Source of the DNA: a virus
Length of the DNA: 44,192 nucleotides
IMG/VR virus record: IMGVR_UViG_3300020160_000766
Location: 1 to 44,192 of that record
Direction: 5' to 3' (one strand)
Shown here in pieces: positions 6,737 through 15,468 of the stretch (its first letter is position 1; every line of letters starts with the position of its first letter). The position numbers and the translations under genes are program-made. The notes under the pieces are model-generated. The model was not told the origin of the DNA. It worked only from the letters and a program-made list of their open reading frames with translations, and made no database searches.

Positions 6737-9487
6737 ATGCAGGTATATAACGCAATGCAATTAAAGAAGGGAGCCAAAGTTGAACATAACCGTTTAGGTA
6801 GTGTTACTCAACCTCTTCAATTTCTTTCTAAGAAAGAAAAAGATGAACAGTGGGCTGCATGGAATTTGGATTGGTTAGAATGGCAAGGATTAAAACAAAT
6901 CAGAAGAAATGCCCGCAGGTTGATGAAGAACTACAAACTTGCAAAAGGCATCATTGATAGAACAGATTATATTATTGAAGAGAACAATGAAATGAGAGAC
7001 ATTGTTGAAGCACTTACAAAAGAGGATGCTTCAGCATTAGAGTTAAAGTTCTATCCAATTATTCCAAATGTTATTAATGTTCTAGTAGCTGAATTTGCAA
7101 AAAGATCTACTAAGTTAAATTACAGAGCTGTTGATGACATTTCATACAATGAAATGCTTGAGCAAAAAAGAATGATGATTGAGGAAACCTTGATGGCAGA
7201 TGCTCAAACAAAAATAATTTCTGCTCTTATAGAACAAGGGATGGATCCAAATTCACCTGAAGCTCAAGAACAACTAGCACCAGAAAAACTTAAGTCACTT
7301 CCTGAAATTGAAAAGTTTTTCCAAAAAGATTATAGATCTGTTATTGAACAGTGGGCTTCTCACCAACATAAAGTAGATGTTGAAAGATTCAAAATGAATG
7401 AGTTAGAAGAAAGAGGTTTCAGAGACATGCTCATTACAGACAGAGAGTTTTGGCATTTCAGAATGATGGAAGATGATTATGATGTAGAATTATGGAATCC
7501 TGTAATTACATTCTATCATAAATCTCCAGAGGTAAGATATATATCTCAAGGAAACTGGGTAGGTAAAACAGACATGTTTACTCCATCTGATGTAATTGAC
7601 AAGTATGGTTACTTGATGGATGAAGATCAGTTAGCTGCTTTAGAAGCAATTTATCCTATCAGATCTGCAGCATATAATATTGGAGGTTTACAAAATGATG
7701 GGACATTCTATGATGCAACTAAATCTCATGACTGGAATACTAACATGCCTTCATTAGCATACAGACAGTACACGTCATTTATGGGAGGTAATGTATTAGA
7801 TGGTTCAGATATCATTACACAAATACTTGCCGAGGGAGAAGACTATTATGATCAAGGAACAGCTTATCTACTTAGGGTAACTACAGCTTATTGGAAGTCT
7901 CAGAAGAAAGTGGGTCATCTAACTAAAATATCAGAGACCGGTGAAGTTACTACAGAAATTATAAGTGAAGATTATTCAGTAACAGATAAACCAATTTACG
8001 ATACTAGGTTATTTAAAAATAAAACCAAGGATAATCTTATCTATGGTGAACATGTTGATTGGATCTGGATTAATGAAGTATGGGGTGGTGTTAAGATTGG
8101 ACCAAACATTCCTTCATTTTGGGGTATGAATAACCCTGGTGGATTTACTCCTATCTATATTGGAGTAGATAAACCAAAGATTGGATCATTAAGATTCCAA
8201 TTTAAAGGTGATCAAAGTTTGTATGGATGTAAACTTCCAGTAGAAGGATCAGTGTTCTCTGATAGAAATACTAGATCTACAGCCTTACTTGACTTAATGA
8301 AACCATACCAGATTGGATATAACATAGTAAATAACCAAATTGCAGATATCCTCGTAGATGAACTAGGAACAATCATTATGCTTGATCAGAATACTTTACC
8401 TCGTCACTCATTAGGAGAAGACTGGGGGAAAGGTAATTTAGCTAAAGCATATGTGGCAATGAAGAATTTCCAGATGCTTCCTCTAGATACATCTATCACA
8501 AATACAGAGAATGCATTAAACTTCCAACACTTCCAAAAACTAGATTTATCTCAGACAGAGAGATTAATGTCAAGAATACAATTGGCAAATCACTTTAAGC
8601 AACAGGCTTATGAAGTTATAGGGGTAAACCCTCAAAGGATGGGGCAGCAGTTATCTCAAATGACAGCTACTGGAGTTGAACAAGCTACAGCAGCATCATA
8701 TGCTCAAACTGAAGTGTTCTTTATTCAACACTGTGATTATCTAATGCCTAGAGTACATCAGATGAGAACTGATCTTGCTCAGTACTATCACTCTACTAAA
8801 CCTTCTACTAGGCTTACATACATTACAGAGGCAGATGAGAAAGTTACATTCCAGGTGGATGGTACTGATCTTCTAATGAGGGATCTCAATATTTTCTGTA
8901 GTACTAATGCAAACCATAGGGCAGTTCTAGAACAGTTAAAACAAATGGCTATTCAGAATAATACTACTGGAGCTTCTATATATGATCTTGGTAAAGTTGT
9001 TCAGTCAGATTCAATATCTGAGATCAATACTGTTCTTAAAATGTCTGAGCAGAGAAATCAAGAGCAGAAACAGCAAGAAATGCAACAGCAGCAGCAAATG
9101 CAGACTGAACAATTACAATCTCAAGAGAAACAAAAACAAATGGAAATTGATGCTGCTTCTCAAAGAGATGATAAGATGATTCAGAAAGATATCACAGTTG
9201 CTGAAATTAGAGCAGCTGGTTATGGTTCTATGGCTGATGTTAATCAAAACCAAGAGTCTGACTTTAAAGATGCCATGAAAGAAATCCGGGAGACTGAACA
9301 GTATCAAGGACAAATGGATGTACAAAGACAGAAGCAAAGTGATGATATGGTGAAGCATTCACAAAAGATGAATATGGAACAACAGAAGCTACAAGTACAA
9401 GAAGACATAGCAAATAAACAGTTAGAAATTGCTAGAGTCAACAAAAACAAGTATGATTCTGGATCATCAAACAAAAAGAAAAAATAG
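6737..9487 (+). CDS. Portal protein
   Basis: A 916-residue protein directly after TerL, the standard portal position. The portal is the 12-subunit ring at one head vertex through which DNA enters and leaves. Supporting features are the alpha/beta N-terminal half with FYPIIPNVINVLVAEFAKR (about residues 110-130), a helix-rich crown region, and segments such as VIGVNPQRMGQQLSQMTATGV near residue 630, typical of portal proteins of short-tailed Bacteroidota phages. From about residue 768 the protein becomes a glutamine-rich coiled coil with many Q and K residues and ends in a run of lysines. That tail makes it longer than an average portal. It ends in TAG, followed by a 93-base gap with a promoter candidate. 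Confidence 0.88.
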   Translation: MQVYNAMQLKKGAKVEHNRLGSVTQPLQFLSKKEKDEQWAAWNLDWLEWQGLKQIRRNARRLMKNYKLAKGIIDRTDYIIEENNEMRDIVEALTKEDASALELKFYPIIPNVINVLVAEFAKRSTKLNYRAVDDISYNEMLEQKRMMIEETLMADAQTKIISALIEQGMDPNSPEAQEQLAPEKLKSLPEIEKFFQKDYRSVIEQWASHQHKVDVERFKMNELEERGFRDMLITDREFWHFRMMEDDYDVELWNPVITFYHKSPEVRYISQGNWVGKTDMFTPSDVIDKYGYLMDEDQLAALEAIYPIRSAAYNIGGLQNDGTFYDATKSHDWNTNMPSLAYRQYTSFMGGNVLDGSDIITQILAEGEDYYDQGTAYLLRVTTAYWKSQKKVGHLTKISETGEVTTEIISEDYSVTDKPIYDTRLFKNKTKDNLIYGEHVDWIWINEVWGGVKIGPNIPSFWGMNNPGGFTPIYIGVDKPKIGSLRFQFKGDQSLYGCKLPVEGSVFSDRNTRSTALLDLMKPYQIGYNIVNNQIADILVDELGTIIMLDQNTLPRHSLGEDWGKGNLAKAYVAMKNFQMLPLDTSITNTENALNFQHFQKLDLSQTERLMSRIQLANHFKQQAYEVIGVNPQRMGQQLSQMTATGVEQATAASYAQTEVFFIQHCDYLMPRVHQMRTDLAQYYHSTKPSTRLTYITEADEKVTFQVDGTDLLMRDLNIFCSTNANHRAVLEQLKQMAIQNNTTGASIYDLGKVVQSDSISEINTVLKMSEQRNQEQKQQEMQQQQQMQTEQLQSQEKQKQMEIDAASQRDDKMIQKDITVAEIRAAGYGSMADVNQNQESDFKDAMKEIRETEQYQGQMDVQRQKQSDDMVKHSQKMNMEQQKLQVQEDIANKQLEIARVNKNKYDSGSSNKKKK

Positions 9488-9546
9488 ACTTAGCTATATA
9501 GTGCAAAAAAAGAATTTTGAACTTTTAAATTTTCCAAGTTTATTTT

Positions 9547-9554
9547 GTATATTA
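9547..9554 (+). promoter_or_regulatory. GTATATTA motif, putative promoter for scaffold/capsid genes
   Basis: The octamer GTATATTA lies 27 bases before the scaffold-candidate ATG, in the only sizeable gap between portal and capsid genes. The same octamer precedes four other genes in this window. The leader that follows is A-rich and ends ACCAACAACA before the start codon. Confidence 0.45.
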
Positions 9555-9580
9555 AAGTATAACATAAAAAACCAACAACA

Positions 9581-10846
9581 ATGAGTAAAGAAATAGATGA
9601 CCTGAATAACCAGGTCCAAGATTCTACAACGGTAGAACAAGTAGATGTAGACATTGATTCTCTTTTTGGAATGCCTGGTGCAGAAAGTATCATGTTACCA
9701 GATGACCAAAAAGAACCAGAAAAGAAGTCTGTTTTCACAGCAGAAAAAACAGACATGTCGTTCTTTGACAATCCTGTAGCTCAATCTCAAGAAGAGAAAC
9801 AAGAGGCTGCAGAAAAGAAAGCAGAAGTTGATGAGACTATTGCTGAGTTAGACAGTCTAATTAGTCAAGAAGAAGATGCTGGTAATAAAGGTAGACCTAA
9901 GTTAGATAAGTCAGGTCTTTATGAGCTAGCTACTAAGATGATTGAAGAAGGTACACTTATGCCTTTTGATGATGAAAAGGCATTAGAGGAATATACTACC
10001 AAAGACTTCAGAGAATTATTTGAAGCTAATTTCCAAGAGAGAGAAGCTGCAATTAGAGAAAATACTCCAAGAGAGTTTTTTCAATCTCTACCAGAAGAAC
10101 TTCAGTATGCTGCAAAATATGTAGCAGATGGAGGACAAGATCTTAAAGGACTATTTAGAACATTAGCTCAAGTAGAAGAAATCAGAGAACTTGATCCATC
10201 AAATCAACATGATCAAGCTGAGATTGCAAGACAATATCTTTATGCTACTAGATTTGGTACACCTGAAGAAATTGAAGCTGAAGTTGAAGATTATGCTGAA
10301 CTAGGTAGATTGGCTCAAAAGGCACAACAGTTTAAACCGAAGTTGGATAAAATGCAAGAGGATATAGTTAATAGACAACTTGCAGAACAAGAGTATAAGA
10401 GACAACAACAAGCTGAACAAGCTAAAGCATACCAAGATAATGTCTATAATACACTTTCAGTAGGAGAACTTGGAGGAGTTAAACTAGATAGAAAAGTTCA
10501 AAGTCATCTTTACTCTGGATTAGTTCAACCAAATTATCCATCAATTTCTGGTAAACAAACAAACTTACTTGGACACTTATTAGAGAAGTATCAGTTTGTA
10601 GAACCAAGACATGATCTTATTGCTGAAGCTCTTTGGTTACTTTCTGATCCAGATGGATACAGAACTAAGATAAAAGACCAAGGATCAAAAGCAGCTGTAG
10701 AAAAAACAGTAAGACAATTAAAAACAGAAGAGAGTAGAAAAAATACTTCTTCTAATGGGGTAGATGATACTGAACAACAAAGAGGTTCATCTAAACCAAC
10801 AAGAACAATATCCCGTTCTAACAATAATATGTTTAAACGGTTTTAA
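9581..10846 (+). CDS. Probable scaffolding protein
   Basis: This 421-residue protein is acidic at the N-terminus (SLFGMPGAESIMLPDDQKEPE), has long charged helices in the middle (about residues 60-110 and 225-290, with AEQEYKRQQQAEQAKAYQD), and ends in a basic, Ser/Asn/Arg-rich tail finishing MFKRF. That composition and its position immediately upstream of the major capsid gene are typical of internal scaffolds, which nucleate capsid assembly and then leave or are degraded. No protease motif is visible. It begins a probable transcription unit with the capsid gene, 28 bases upstream and with no terminator between them. Scaffolds diverge fast, so the call depends on position and composition. Confidence 0.72.
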   Translation: MSKEIDDLNNQVQDSTTVEQVDVDIDSLFGMPGAESIMLPDDQKEPEKKSVFTAEKTDMSFFDNPVAQSQEEKQEAAEKKAEVDETIAELDSLISQEEDAGNKGRPKLDKSGLYELATKMIEEGTLMPFDDEKALEEYTTKDFRELFEANFQEREAAIRENTPREFFQSLPEELQYAAKYVADGGQDLKGLFRTLAQVEEIRELDPSNQHDQAEIARQYLYATRFGTPEEIEAEVEDYAELGRLAQKAQQFKPKLDKMQEDIVNRQLAEQEYKRQQQAEQAKAYQDNVYNTLSVGELGGVKLDRKVQSHLYSGLVQPNYPSISGKQTNLLGHLLEKYQFVEPRHDLIAEALWLLSDPDGYRTKIKDQGSKAAVEKTVRQLKTEESRKNTSSNGVDDTEQQRGSSKPTRTISRSNNNMFKRF

Positions 10847-10874
10847 TTAGTAACAATTTAAAAACAAATAACAA

Positions 10875-12491
10875 ATGGCAACTCCAGTTTTAAACAATGG
10901 TATATTCCTCCGGGATACCGCCTATCAAGCAAGTTCCCATGTGGATTCATACCACTTGGTTAACATGCTGAAAGATGCTGAACCTATGGATTTAGGTCCA
11001 GTTGACCTTTGGGCTATGGCTCAAAAAGTAGAAATGCCTCTTTATCAAATGTCTTCATTTGGTGGGAAGAATGTAATCATGGTGGATAACCACCGTGGAG
11101 AGTATAGATGGCAGACTCCTGTATCTATTGATCTTCCTTACATTATTGAGGATATTGAGGATCCAAACAGAATCCTTGGTACAGATGGTTCAACATTTAA
11201 AATCAAAGTTAACAGACGTGAGTTTGGACATGGTGATATCATCACTTATGACAAATACAACGGAGTTGAGATGTACATTACTGATGAAGATATCCTTCCT
11301 ATCGGAGATGGTTTTATCTATACTGTACAGTTGGTTAACAATGACAACTACAAATTCCTAGACCACAAATATTTACTTAACGGTACTAAACTTTTCAGAA
11401 AAGGTTCTGCAAGAGGTGAGTATGGTGAAAGATTCTCTGACATTACTACAAGAACTTCATTCCGTGAGTTCTACAACTTTGTAGGTAATGCTGAGGCTCA
11501 TGTTCACTATTCTGTATCTTCTCGTGCTGACTTGATGATCAAGGGTGGTATGAATGCAGATGGTACAGTTCCTGTAACTGAGATCTGGAGAAACTTTGGT
11601 GCTAACAATGATCCTTCTGTTTCTTCTTTGGAAGACATGATCAAAGTTATGGGTAAAGACAAAGTGAAAAAAGCATTTGACAATGGAGATCTTTCTAGAA
11701 CTTTCTTGACTCAAATGGAAGCAGCTCACCTTTCTAAAATTGCTACTGATATTGAGACTTACTTAATGTGGGGACATGGAGGTAGAGTTCGTCAAGATGG
11801 TGCTGATGACATGAGACTTTCTGTAGGTCTTTGGAAACAGTTGGATAACTCTTTCAAAAGAGTATACAACAAGAATAACTTTACATTGGATTTGTTCCGT
11901 GGAGAAATCTACAACTTCTTTAATGGTAAGGTTGAGTTCCAAGGTCCAGATCCAAAGAGATCTCTAGTAGTTCAAACTGGTATGGGTGGAATGAGAATGG
12001 TAAATGAAGCTATCAAAAGAGAAGCAGTTGCTTCTGGTCTTTTGATTCAGGCTGCTGATATCGGTGCAATCACTGGTAAAGGTATGGACTTGAACTTTGG
12101 ATTTGCTTACACTTCTTATGTTATTCCATTCTTGGCTAACGTGAAGTTTGTATTGAATCCTGCATTTGACAACATTCATACAAATGATATTGAGAACCCA
12201 ATCATTGATGGTTTCCCATTGTCTTCTTATTCATTCATTATCTTTGACATCACTGATAATACTAATGACAATATCTTCTTATTGAAGTTGTCTTGGGATA
12301 ATCAATTGAAATGGTGGTATCAAAATGGTACTATGGATTACATGGGCCGTACTCAAGGATTCCAGTCTTCTGGACAATTCAATGGATACCGAGTAATGAT
12401 GACTCAAACTTTCCCAGCTATTTGGGTTAAGGATCCAACTAAAGTCCTTAAGATTGTTATGAGAAACCCAGTAACTGGTGGATCATTCTAA
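10875..12491 (+). CDS. Major capsid protein
   Basis: A 538-residue protein in the expected place after portal and scaffold. Segments such as YRWQTPVSIDLPYIIEDI, FKIKVNRREFGHGDIITYD, YTVQLVNNDNYKFLDHKYL and SARGEYGERFSDITTRTSF look like the capsid family of crAss-like and related Bacteroidota phages, which have an HK97 fold; this is recalled, not searched. Codon choice looks more C-ending (AAC, ATC, TTC) than in neighbouring genes, consistent with high expression. It has an A-rich leader and is followed 20 bases later by a strong hairpin terminator, which would limit expression of downstream genes relative to capsid. No obvious N-terminal propeptide cleavage site can be read. Confidence 0.87.
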   Translation: MATPVLNNGIFLRDTAYQASSHVDSYHLVNMLKDAEPMDLGPVDLWAMAQKVEMPLYQMSSFGGKNVIMVDNHRGEYRWQTPVSIDLPYIIEDIEDPNRILGTDGSTFKIKVNRREFGHGDIITYDKYNGVEMYITDEDILPIGDGFIYTVQLVNNDNYKFLDHKYLLNGTKLFRKGSARGEYGERFSDITTRTSFREFYNFVGNAEAHVHYSVSSRADLMIKGGMNADGTVPVTEIWRNFGANNDPSVSSLEDMIKVMGKDKVKKAFDNGDLSRTFLTQMEAAHLSKIATDIETYLMWGHGGRVRQDGADDMRLSVGLWKQLDNSFKRVYNKNNFTLDLFRGEIYNFFNGKVEFQGPDPKRSLVVQTGMGGMRMVNEAIKREAVASGLLIQAADIGAITGKGMDLNFGFAYTSYVIPFLANVKFVLNPAFDNIHTNDIENPIIDGFPLSSYSFIIFDITDNTNDNIFLLKLSWDNQLKWWYQNGTMDYMGRTQGFQSSGQFNGYRVMMTQTFPAIWVKDPTKVLKIVMRNPVTGGSF

Positions 12492-12511
12492 TCTACTATA
12501 TAGATAAATAC

Positions 12512-12538
12512 GGGAGGAGGAAACTCCTCCCTATTTTT
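12512..12538 (+). terminator. Intrinsic terminator after the capsid gene
   Basis: A perfect 8-base G/C-rich stem (GGGAGGAG with CTCCTCCC) is closed by a GAAA tetraloop and followed by TATTTTTT. It is among the most stable-looking hairpins in the window. No clear promoter follows before the next ATG at 12573, so downstream genes probably depend on read-through. Confidence 0.88.
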
Positions 12539-12572
12539 TAAATTTAAAAAATCAACAAAAACAAAAACCAAC

Positions 12573-13586
12573 ATGGAAACACAATTTACAATGGTAGAAA
12601 CTACTACCAAAAGAAAAACAAAATTAGCTATCAGACCCTTTGTTGATAGCAACTCAAGTAACATGGGACTTGAAGAATATGGCTTAACTCTTTATGATGG
12701 TGTAAGACACCATGAGCAATTGGCATGTCTTGAAAACAATGGTGTTATTAGATACCTAACAGGTCTTAATGAATTTGCTCCAGAGATTAAACTTCTTCCA
12801 CAAGAAGAAAGAGAATCTAGAGTAAAACAAATTAGAGAAACTATTGCAGACTTAGAAAAAGAATTGGCTGCAAATATTATTGACCCAGAAGATAAAGACT
12901 TTTGGAATCAAGTTAAATTACTTAAACCAGATAACGCAGAGTTCTGGAATAAGATTGAAATCAAATGTGGTAATGAACCACTTTTCTTAGATATAGCTAA
13001 TCCTTTTGATAGAATCAAACTTATGGCAATTGAGGCTGGAGGTTTTTCTATTGTAGCAAAAAGCTATGATGATGCAAGATCAAGACCAGTTGCTCCTAAA
13101 TTCTATCTTGATAAAGAGGAAGAAACATCTATGATTAGAACTGAATACAAGAAGATGCGTAATAAGGCTCTTGCTGAACTTCAGAAATTATATGATAAAA
13201 ATAGTACTAAACTATTCTACATTGCTAAGGTGGTAGATGGTAATAGTACACAATATAGAAAATCTACTCCTTTAGATATTATCTATGAAAATATGGATAG
13301 ACATATCAATGGAGAAGGGTCTGAAGGAAACAAAGAAAGATCTGCTAGATCATTTATAGATGCATCTAATTTAGACATGGAAACATTAAAAATTAAATCA
13401 ATTGTACGTGATTCCAGTTTTTTTAAGTATATTATTAATAAGGCAGATGGATATATTTATCATGCTAAGTCAGGTTCCCTACTTGGTAGAAATGTATCAG
13501 ATGTAATTGAGCACTTGAAAAATCCTTTACATGAGGATATTTTGAATGAGCTTTCATCTTCTGTTGAGAAGATTTGGAACTCTTAA
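12573..13586 (+). CDS. Conserved protein of unknown function downstream of capsid
   Basis: A 337-residue soluble protein. It opens with MVETTTKRKTKLAIRPFVDS and then has segments that look strongly conserved (GLTLYDGVRHHEQLACLE, RYLTGLNEFAPEIKLL). A helix follows at about residues 70-95 (RVKQIRETIADLEKELAANI), then CGNEPLFLDIANPFDRIKLM and a long C-terminal helical half. I recall homologues next to capsid genes in Bacteroidota phages but know no function. There is no catalytic motif, membrane segment or signal peptide. It follows the capsid terminator with an ACCAAC-containing leader, so it is probably made at lower level than the capsid. A head-completion or minor structural role is a guess from position. 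Confidence 0.75.
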   Translation: METQFTMVETTTKRKTKLAIRPFVDSNSSNMGLEEYGLTLYDGVRHHEQLACLENNGVIRYLTGLNEFAPEIKLLPQEERESRVKQIRETIADLEKELAANIIDPEDKDFWNQVKLLKPDNAEFWNKIEIKCGNEPLFLDIANPFDRIKLMAIEAGGFSIVAKSYDDARSRPVAPKFYLDKEEETSMIRTEYKKMRNKALAELQKLYDKNSTKLFYIAKVVDGNSTQYRKSTPLDIIYENMDRHINGEGSEGNKERSARSFIDASNLDMETLKIKSIVRDSSFFKYIINKADGYIYHAKSGSLLGRNVSDVIEHLKNPLHEDILNELSSSVEKIWNS

Positions 13587-13598
13587 AACAAAAATAAA

Positions 13599-13751
13599 AT
13601 GGCAACTAATGTAACTAAAACAAAGTCAAAAAAATTGACTAAAGCTGATAAGACCCCAGGTGGAAAAGTTGGTGGAATTTCTAAAGCTCCTAAAACAGCT
13701 ATTCCAAAAGCTAAGTATGGTATGTCTATGAAAGGCAAAAAATCTTGCTAA
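13599..13751 (+). CDS. Very small lysine-rich protein (50 residues)
   Basis: An ATG 12 bases after the previous stop opens a 50-codon frame ending in TAA. The product is rich in Lys and Thr, contains GGKVGG at residues 21-26, and ends MKGKKSC. It begins a run of ten mostly basic small genes packed head to tail, and this context is the main reason to believe it is real. No function is known; nucleic-acid binding or packaging with the genome is plausible from charge alone. Confidence 0.68.
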   Translation: MATNVTKTKSKKLTKADKTPGGKVGGISKAPKTAIPKAKYGMSMKGKKSC

Positions 13752-13752
13752 G

Positions 13753-13908
13753 ATGCCTAAGCAGATGCTAAAGAGAAAAGACGGTAGTTATTCCCAGAGA
13801 GGTCTCTGGGATAACATCCGTGCTAATGCAGGTTCTGGAAAGAAACCAACAAAGCAAATGCTGAAACAAGAGAAGAAAATTAAAGCAACTACTAAAAAGA
13901 AAAAGTAA
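13753..13908 (+). CDS. Very small basic protein with GLWDNIRAN motif (51 residues)
   Basis: A 51-codon frame beginning one base after the previous stop; its TAA overlaps the next ATG. The segment GSYSQRGLWDNIRANAGSGK followed by KPTKQMLKQEKKI resembles a short protein I recall from many tailed phages, in which a GLW-N-I core is followed by a Gly-Ser-Gly-Lys linker. The function of that family is unknown. The C-terminus is a lysine tract. Its match to this recalled pattern makes it the best supported of the tiny genes missed by length cut-offs. Confidence 0.75.
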   Translation: MPKQMLKRKDGSYSQRGLWDNIRANAGSGKKPTKQMLKQEKKIKATTKKKK

Positions 13909-14132
13909 TGGCGGTTAAGAAAACAACTACTAAAAAAGCACCTACTAAGAAAACTTCAGTAGGTATTTCTATTTCTGGTCCAGCTAAGGCAGAAATGAGA
14001 AGATGGGAAATTGAATCTGACTTGAACACATTAAAGAGAGCAGATGAGATTAGAAAGAATGCTCAAAAAATGAAAGATGTTAAAGCATTAGCTCAAGAAC
14101 AAATGAATGTATTAAAAAACTTTAGTAAGTAA
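13908..14132 (+). CDS. Small Lys/Thr-rich protein
   Basis: A 74-residue protein with a very basic start (KKTTTKKAPTKKTS), a short Gly/Ser hinge, then a long amphipathic helix from about residue 27 to the end (KAEMRRWEIESDLNTLKRAD onward). It therefore looks like a basic tail attached to a helix that could dimerise. The start overlaps the previous stop (TAATG). No family recognised. The basic tail resembles histone-tail-like DNA-binding segments in composition only. Confidence 0.72.
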   Translation: MAVKKTTTKKAPTKKTSVGISISGPAKAEMRRWEIESDLNTLKRADEIRKNAQKMKDVKALAQEQMNVLKNFSK

Positions 14133-14134
14133 TC

Positions 14135-14383
14135 ATGGCAAATCCAAAACCAAGTATAAAGTTTGTACCTAAGCCTATGGCTAAGATGAAACCAAAACCT
14201 TTTAATCCAAAAACTCCTATTGGAAAAGATTTAAAAAAGGCTGATGATTTTTTAGAAAAAACTTATCCAAACATGACTAGTTCTTCAACTTATAAGAAAC
14301 TTAAGTCTGGAGTTAAAGATCTTGCATCTGCAATGGGCTTTAAAAAAGGTGGTACTGTAAAAGCTAAAAAGAAAAAGAAGTAA
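14135..14383 (+). CDS. Small Pro/Lys-rich protein with KKGG tail
   Basis: An 82-residue protein. The first 30 residues alternate proline and lysine (PKPSIKFVPKPMAKMKPKPF), the middle is helical, and it ends GFKKGGTVKAKKKKK. The KKGG followed by a hydrophobic or small residue recurs in other proteins of this window, including giant cargo candidates. It starts two bases after the previous stop and its last base is shared with the next start. Function unknown. Confidence 0.72.
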   Translation: MANPKPSIKFVPKPMAKMKPKPFNPKTPIGKDLKKADDFLEKTYPNMTSSSTYKKLKSGVKDLASAMGFKKGGTVKAKKKKK

Positions 14384-14646
14384 TGGCAAGAGTTACTGCA
14401 GATGGTGAAAAGCACAGGATTTACAAAAAGACCAATAAGATTGGTAAAGGTAAACCCGGTGATATAATGGTTAATCATCCTACGGAAGATAAAGGAAAGT
14501 GGGATACAATTAATCTTACCAAGAAAGCAGGAGCTAAAACTATTAAACAAGGTATAGCAGCTACAAAGAAATGGCATAAAGAAAATCCTTATCCTAAAAA
14601 GAAGAAAGATGGCAAAGTCAGCAACATGGCAAAGAAAAGAAGGTAA
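14383..14646 (+). CDS. Small basic protein, conserved-looking
   Basis: An 87-residue protein with a distinctive core (GKGKPGDIMVNHPTEDKGKW, then DTINLTKKAGAKTIKQG and KKWHKENPYPKKKK). I recall the GDIMVNHP and KKWHKENPY segments from proteins in other large phages, with no known role. The last 38 bases overlap the next gene in another frame, so the C-terminal lysine/arginine-rich tail is encoded within the start of its neighbour. Starts within TAATG of the previous gene. Confidence 0.75.
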   Translation: MARVTADGEKHRIYKKTNKIGKGKPGDIMVNHPTEDKGKWDTINLTKKAGAKTIKQGIAATKKWHKENPYPKKKKDGKVSNMAKKRR

Positions 14647-14890
14647 GAATCCATCTGGGGGTCTTAATGCAAAAGGAGTTGCTTCTTACAGGAGAGAAAA
14701 TCCAGGAAGTAAACTTAAGACAGCTGTGACTACCAAGCCTTCTAAACTTGATCCAGATAGTAAAGCTGCAAAAAGAAGAAAGAGTTTCTGCAGTAGAATG
14801 GAAGGGATGAAGAAAAAACTTACAAGTGCAAAGACTGCAAAAGATCCGGATTCAAGGATCAACAAGTCTTTAAGAAAATGGAATTGTTAA
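14609..14890 (+). CDS. Small basic protein of a widespread phage family
   Basis: A 93-residue protein with a highly characteristic sequence: WQRKEGKNPSGGLNAKGVAS, later DSKAAKRRKSFCSRMEGMKK, and the C-terminal ending SLRKWNC. Proteins with GGLNAKG, RRKSFC.RM.GMK and a final RKW.C are common in tailed phages of many environments; I believe the family carries a DUF name but am not certain which. The two cysteines (in KSFCSRM and the final residue) are part of the recalled pattern. Function is unknown. It overlaps the previous gene by 38 bases. Confidence 0.82.
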   Translation: MAKSATWQRKEGKNPSGGLNAKGVASYRRENPGSKLKTAVTTKPSKLDPDSKAAKRRKSFCSRMEGMKKKLTSAKTAKDPDSRINKSLRKWNC

Positions 14891-14902
14891 AAATTATATA
14901 TC

Positions 14903-15130
14903 ATGGCAAAATTAGGATGCGCTAAATGTGGCGGACAAAAAATGAAAAAAGGTGGTATTACACAGGACATAGTTGGTATGCCTGGTTACAATGCTACTAT
15001 TAGACCAATGCAAATGAAAGCCGGTGGTGCTAAACCAAGTACAGTTGAAGCAGTAAAAACTGGATGTCCTCCAGGAACACAAAGATTGGCTAATGGTAAA
15101 TGTGGTGAAAGACCACTATACGGAGGTTAA
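14903..15130 (+). CDS. Small protein with CxxC and two Lys/Ala-GG motifs
   Basis: A 75-residue protein beginning MAKLGCAKCGG. Cys6, Cys9, Cys55 and Cys67 could bind one zinc ion. It contains KKGGI (residues 15-19) and KAGGA (39-43), two copies of a GG motif also found in other proteins of this block. The C-terminal CPPGTQRLANGKC is reminiscent of short disulfide or zinc loops. The intergenic leader is 12 bases. No function recognised. Confidence 0.7.
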   Translation: MAKLGCAKCGGQKMKKGGITQDIVGMPGYNATIRPMQMKAGGAKPSTVEAVKTGCPPGTQRLANGKCGERPLYGG

Positions 15131-15146
15131 TTATAAAACTGAAGTT

Positions 15147-15278
15147 ATGAAAAAGACAATAGTTAAAAAAACAAAGAGTGCTAAAAATGCTAAGTTAGCT
15201 GCAATGGCTGCTCCTAAAGATAAGATTACAAGAGCTGATATTATCACAGCTGCTAAGAAAAATGGTAAAAAGAAATAG
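15147..15278 (+). CDS. Very small lysine-rich protein (43 residues)
   Basis: A 43-residue protein that is about one third lysine, with a helical Ala-rich middle and KITRADIITAAKKNGKKK at the end. The frame extends upstream to an ATG at 15093, but that start would overlap the preceding gene and add 18 residues unlike this neighbourhood. The ATG at 15147, after a 16-base A/T-rich gap, fits the spacing of neighbouring genes. Function unknown. Confidence 0.65.
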   Translation: MKKTIVKKTKSAKNAKLAAMAAPKDKITRADIITAAKKNGKKK

Positions 15279-15280
15279 TC

Positions 15281-15466
15281 ATGGCTGAAAAGAAATGGAT
15301 ACAAGGAGCTATTAAAAAACCTGGTGCTTTAAGAAAATCTCTTGGAGTAAAAGAAGGTGAGAAAATTCCTAAATCTAAATTAGAAGCTGCAGCTAAAAAA
15401 GGTGGTAAGCTTGGTCAAAGAGCAAGACTTGCTATCACACTTGGTAAAATACGTAAAAAGAAATAA
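15281..15466 (+). CDS. Small basic protein of a recurrent phage family
   Basis: A 61-residue protein starting MAEKKWIQGAIKKPGALRK and ending GKLGQRARLAITLGKIRKKK. The W-I-x-x-A-I-K-K-P-G-A-L start, a Lys/Ala helix, and an ending with QARLA.TL.K are features I recall from a small protein family frequent in phage genomes, with no established function. It carries KKGG at residues 39-42. Two bases separate it from each neighbour. Confidence 0.75.
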   Translation: MAEKKWIQGAIKKPGALRKSLGVKEGEKIPKSKLEAAAKKGGKLGQRARLAITLGKIRKKK

Positions 15467-15468
15467 TT

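Noticed and set aside
8982-9179. Extra + strand frame inside the portal gene
   Set aside because: It is a shadow of the glutamine-rich portal tail in another frame without a leader or recognisable sequence.
15093-15146. Upstream ATG for the 43-residue gene
   Set aside because: It would overlap the previous gene and add residues that just reflect that gene in another frame; the ATG at 15147 has a normal gap.
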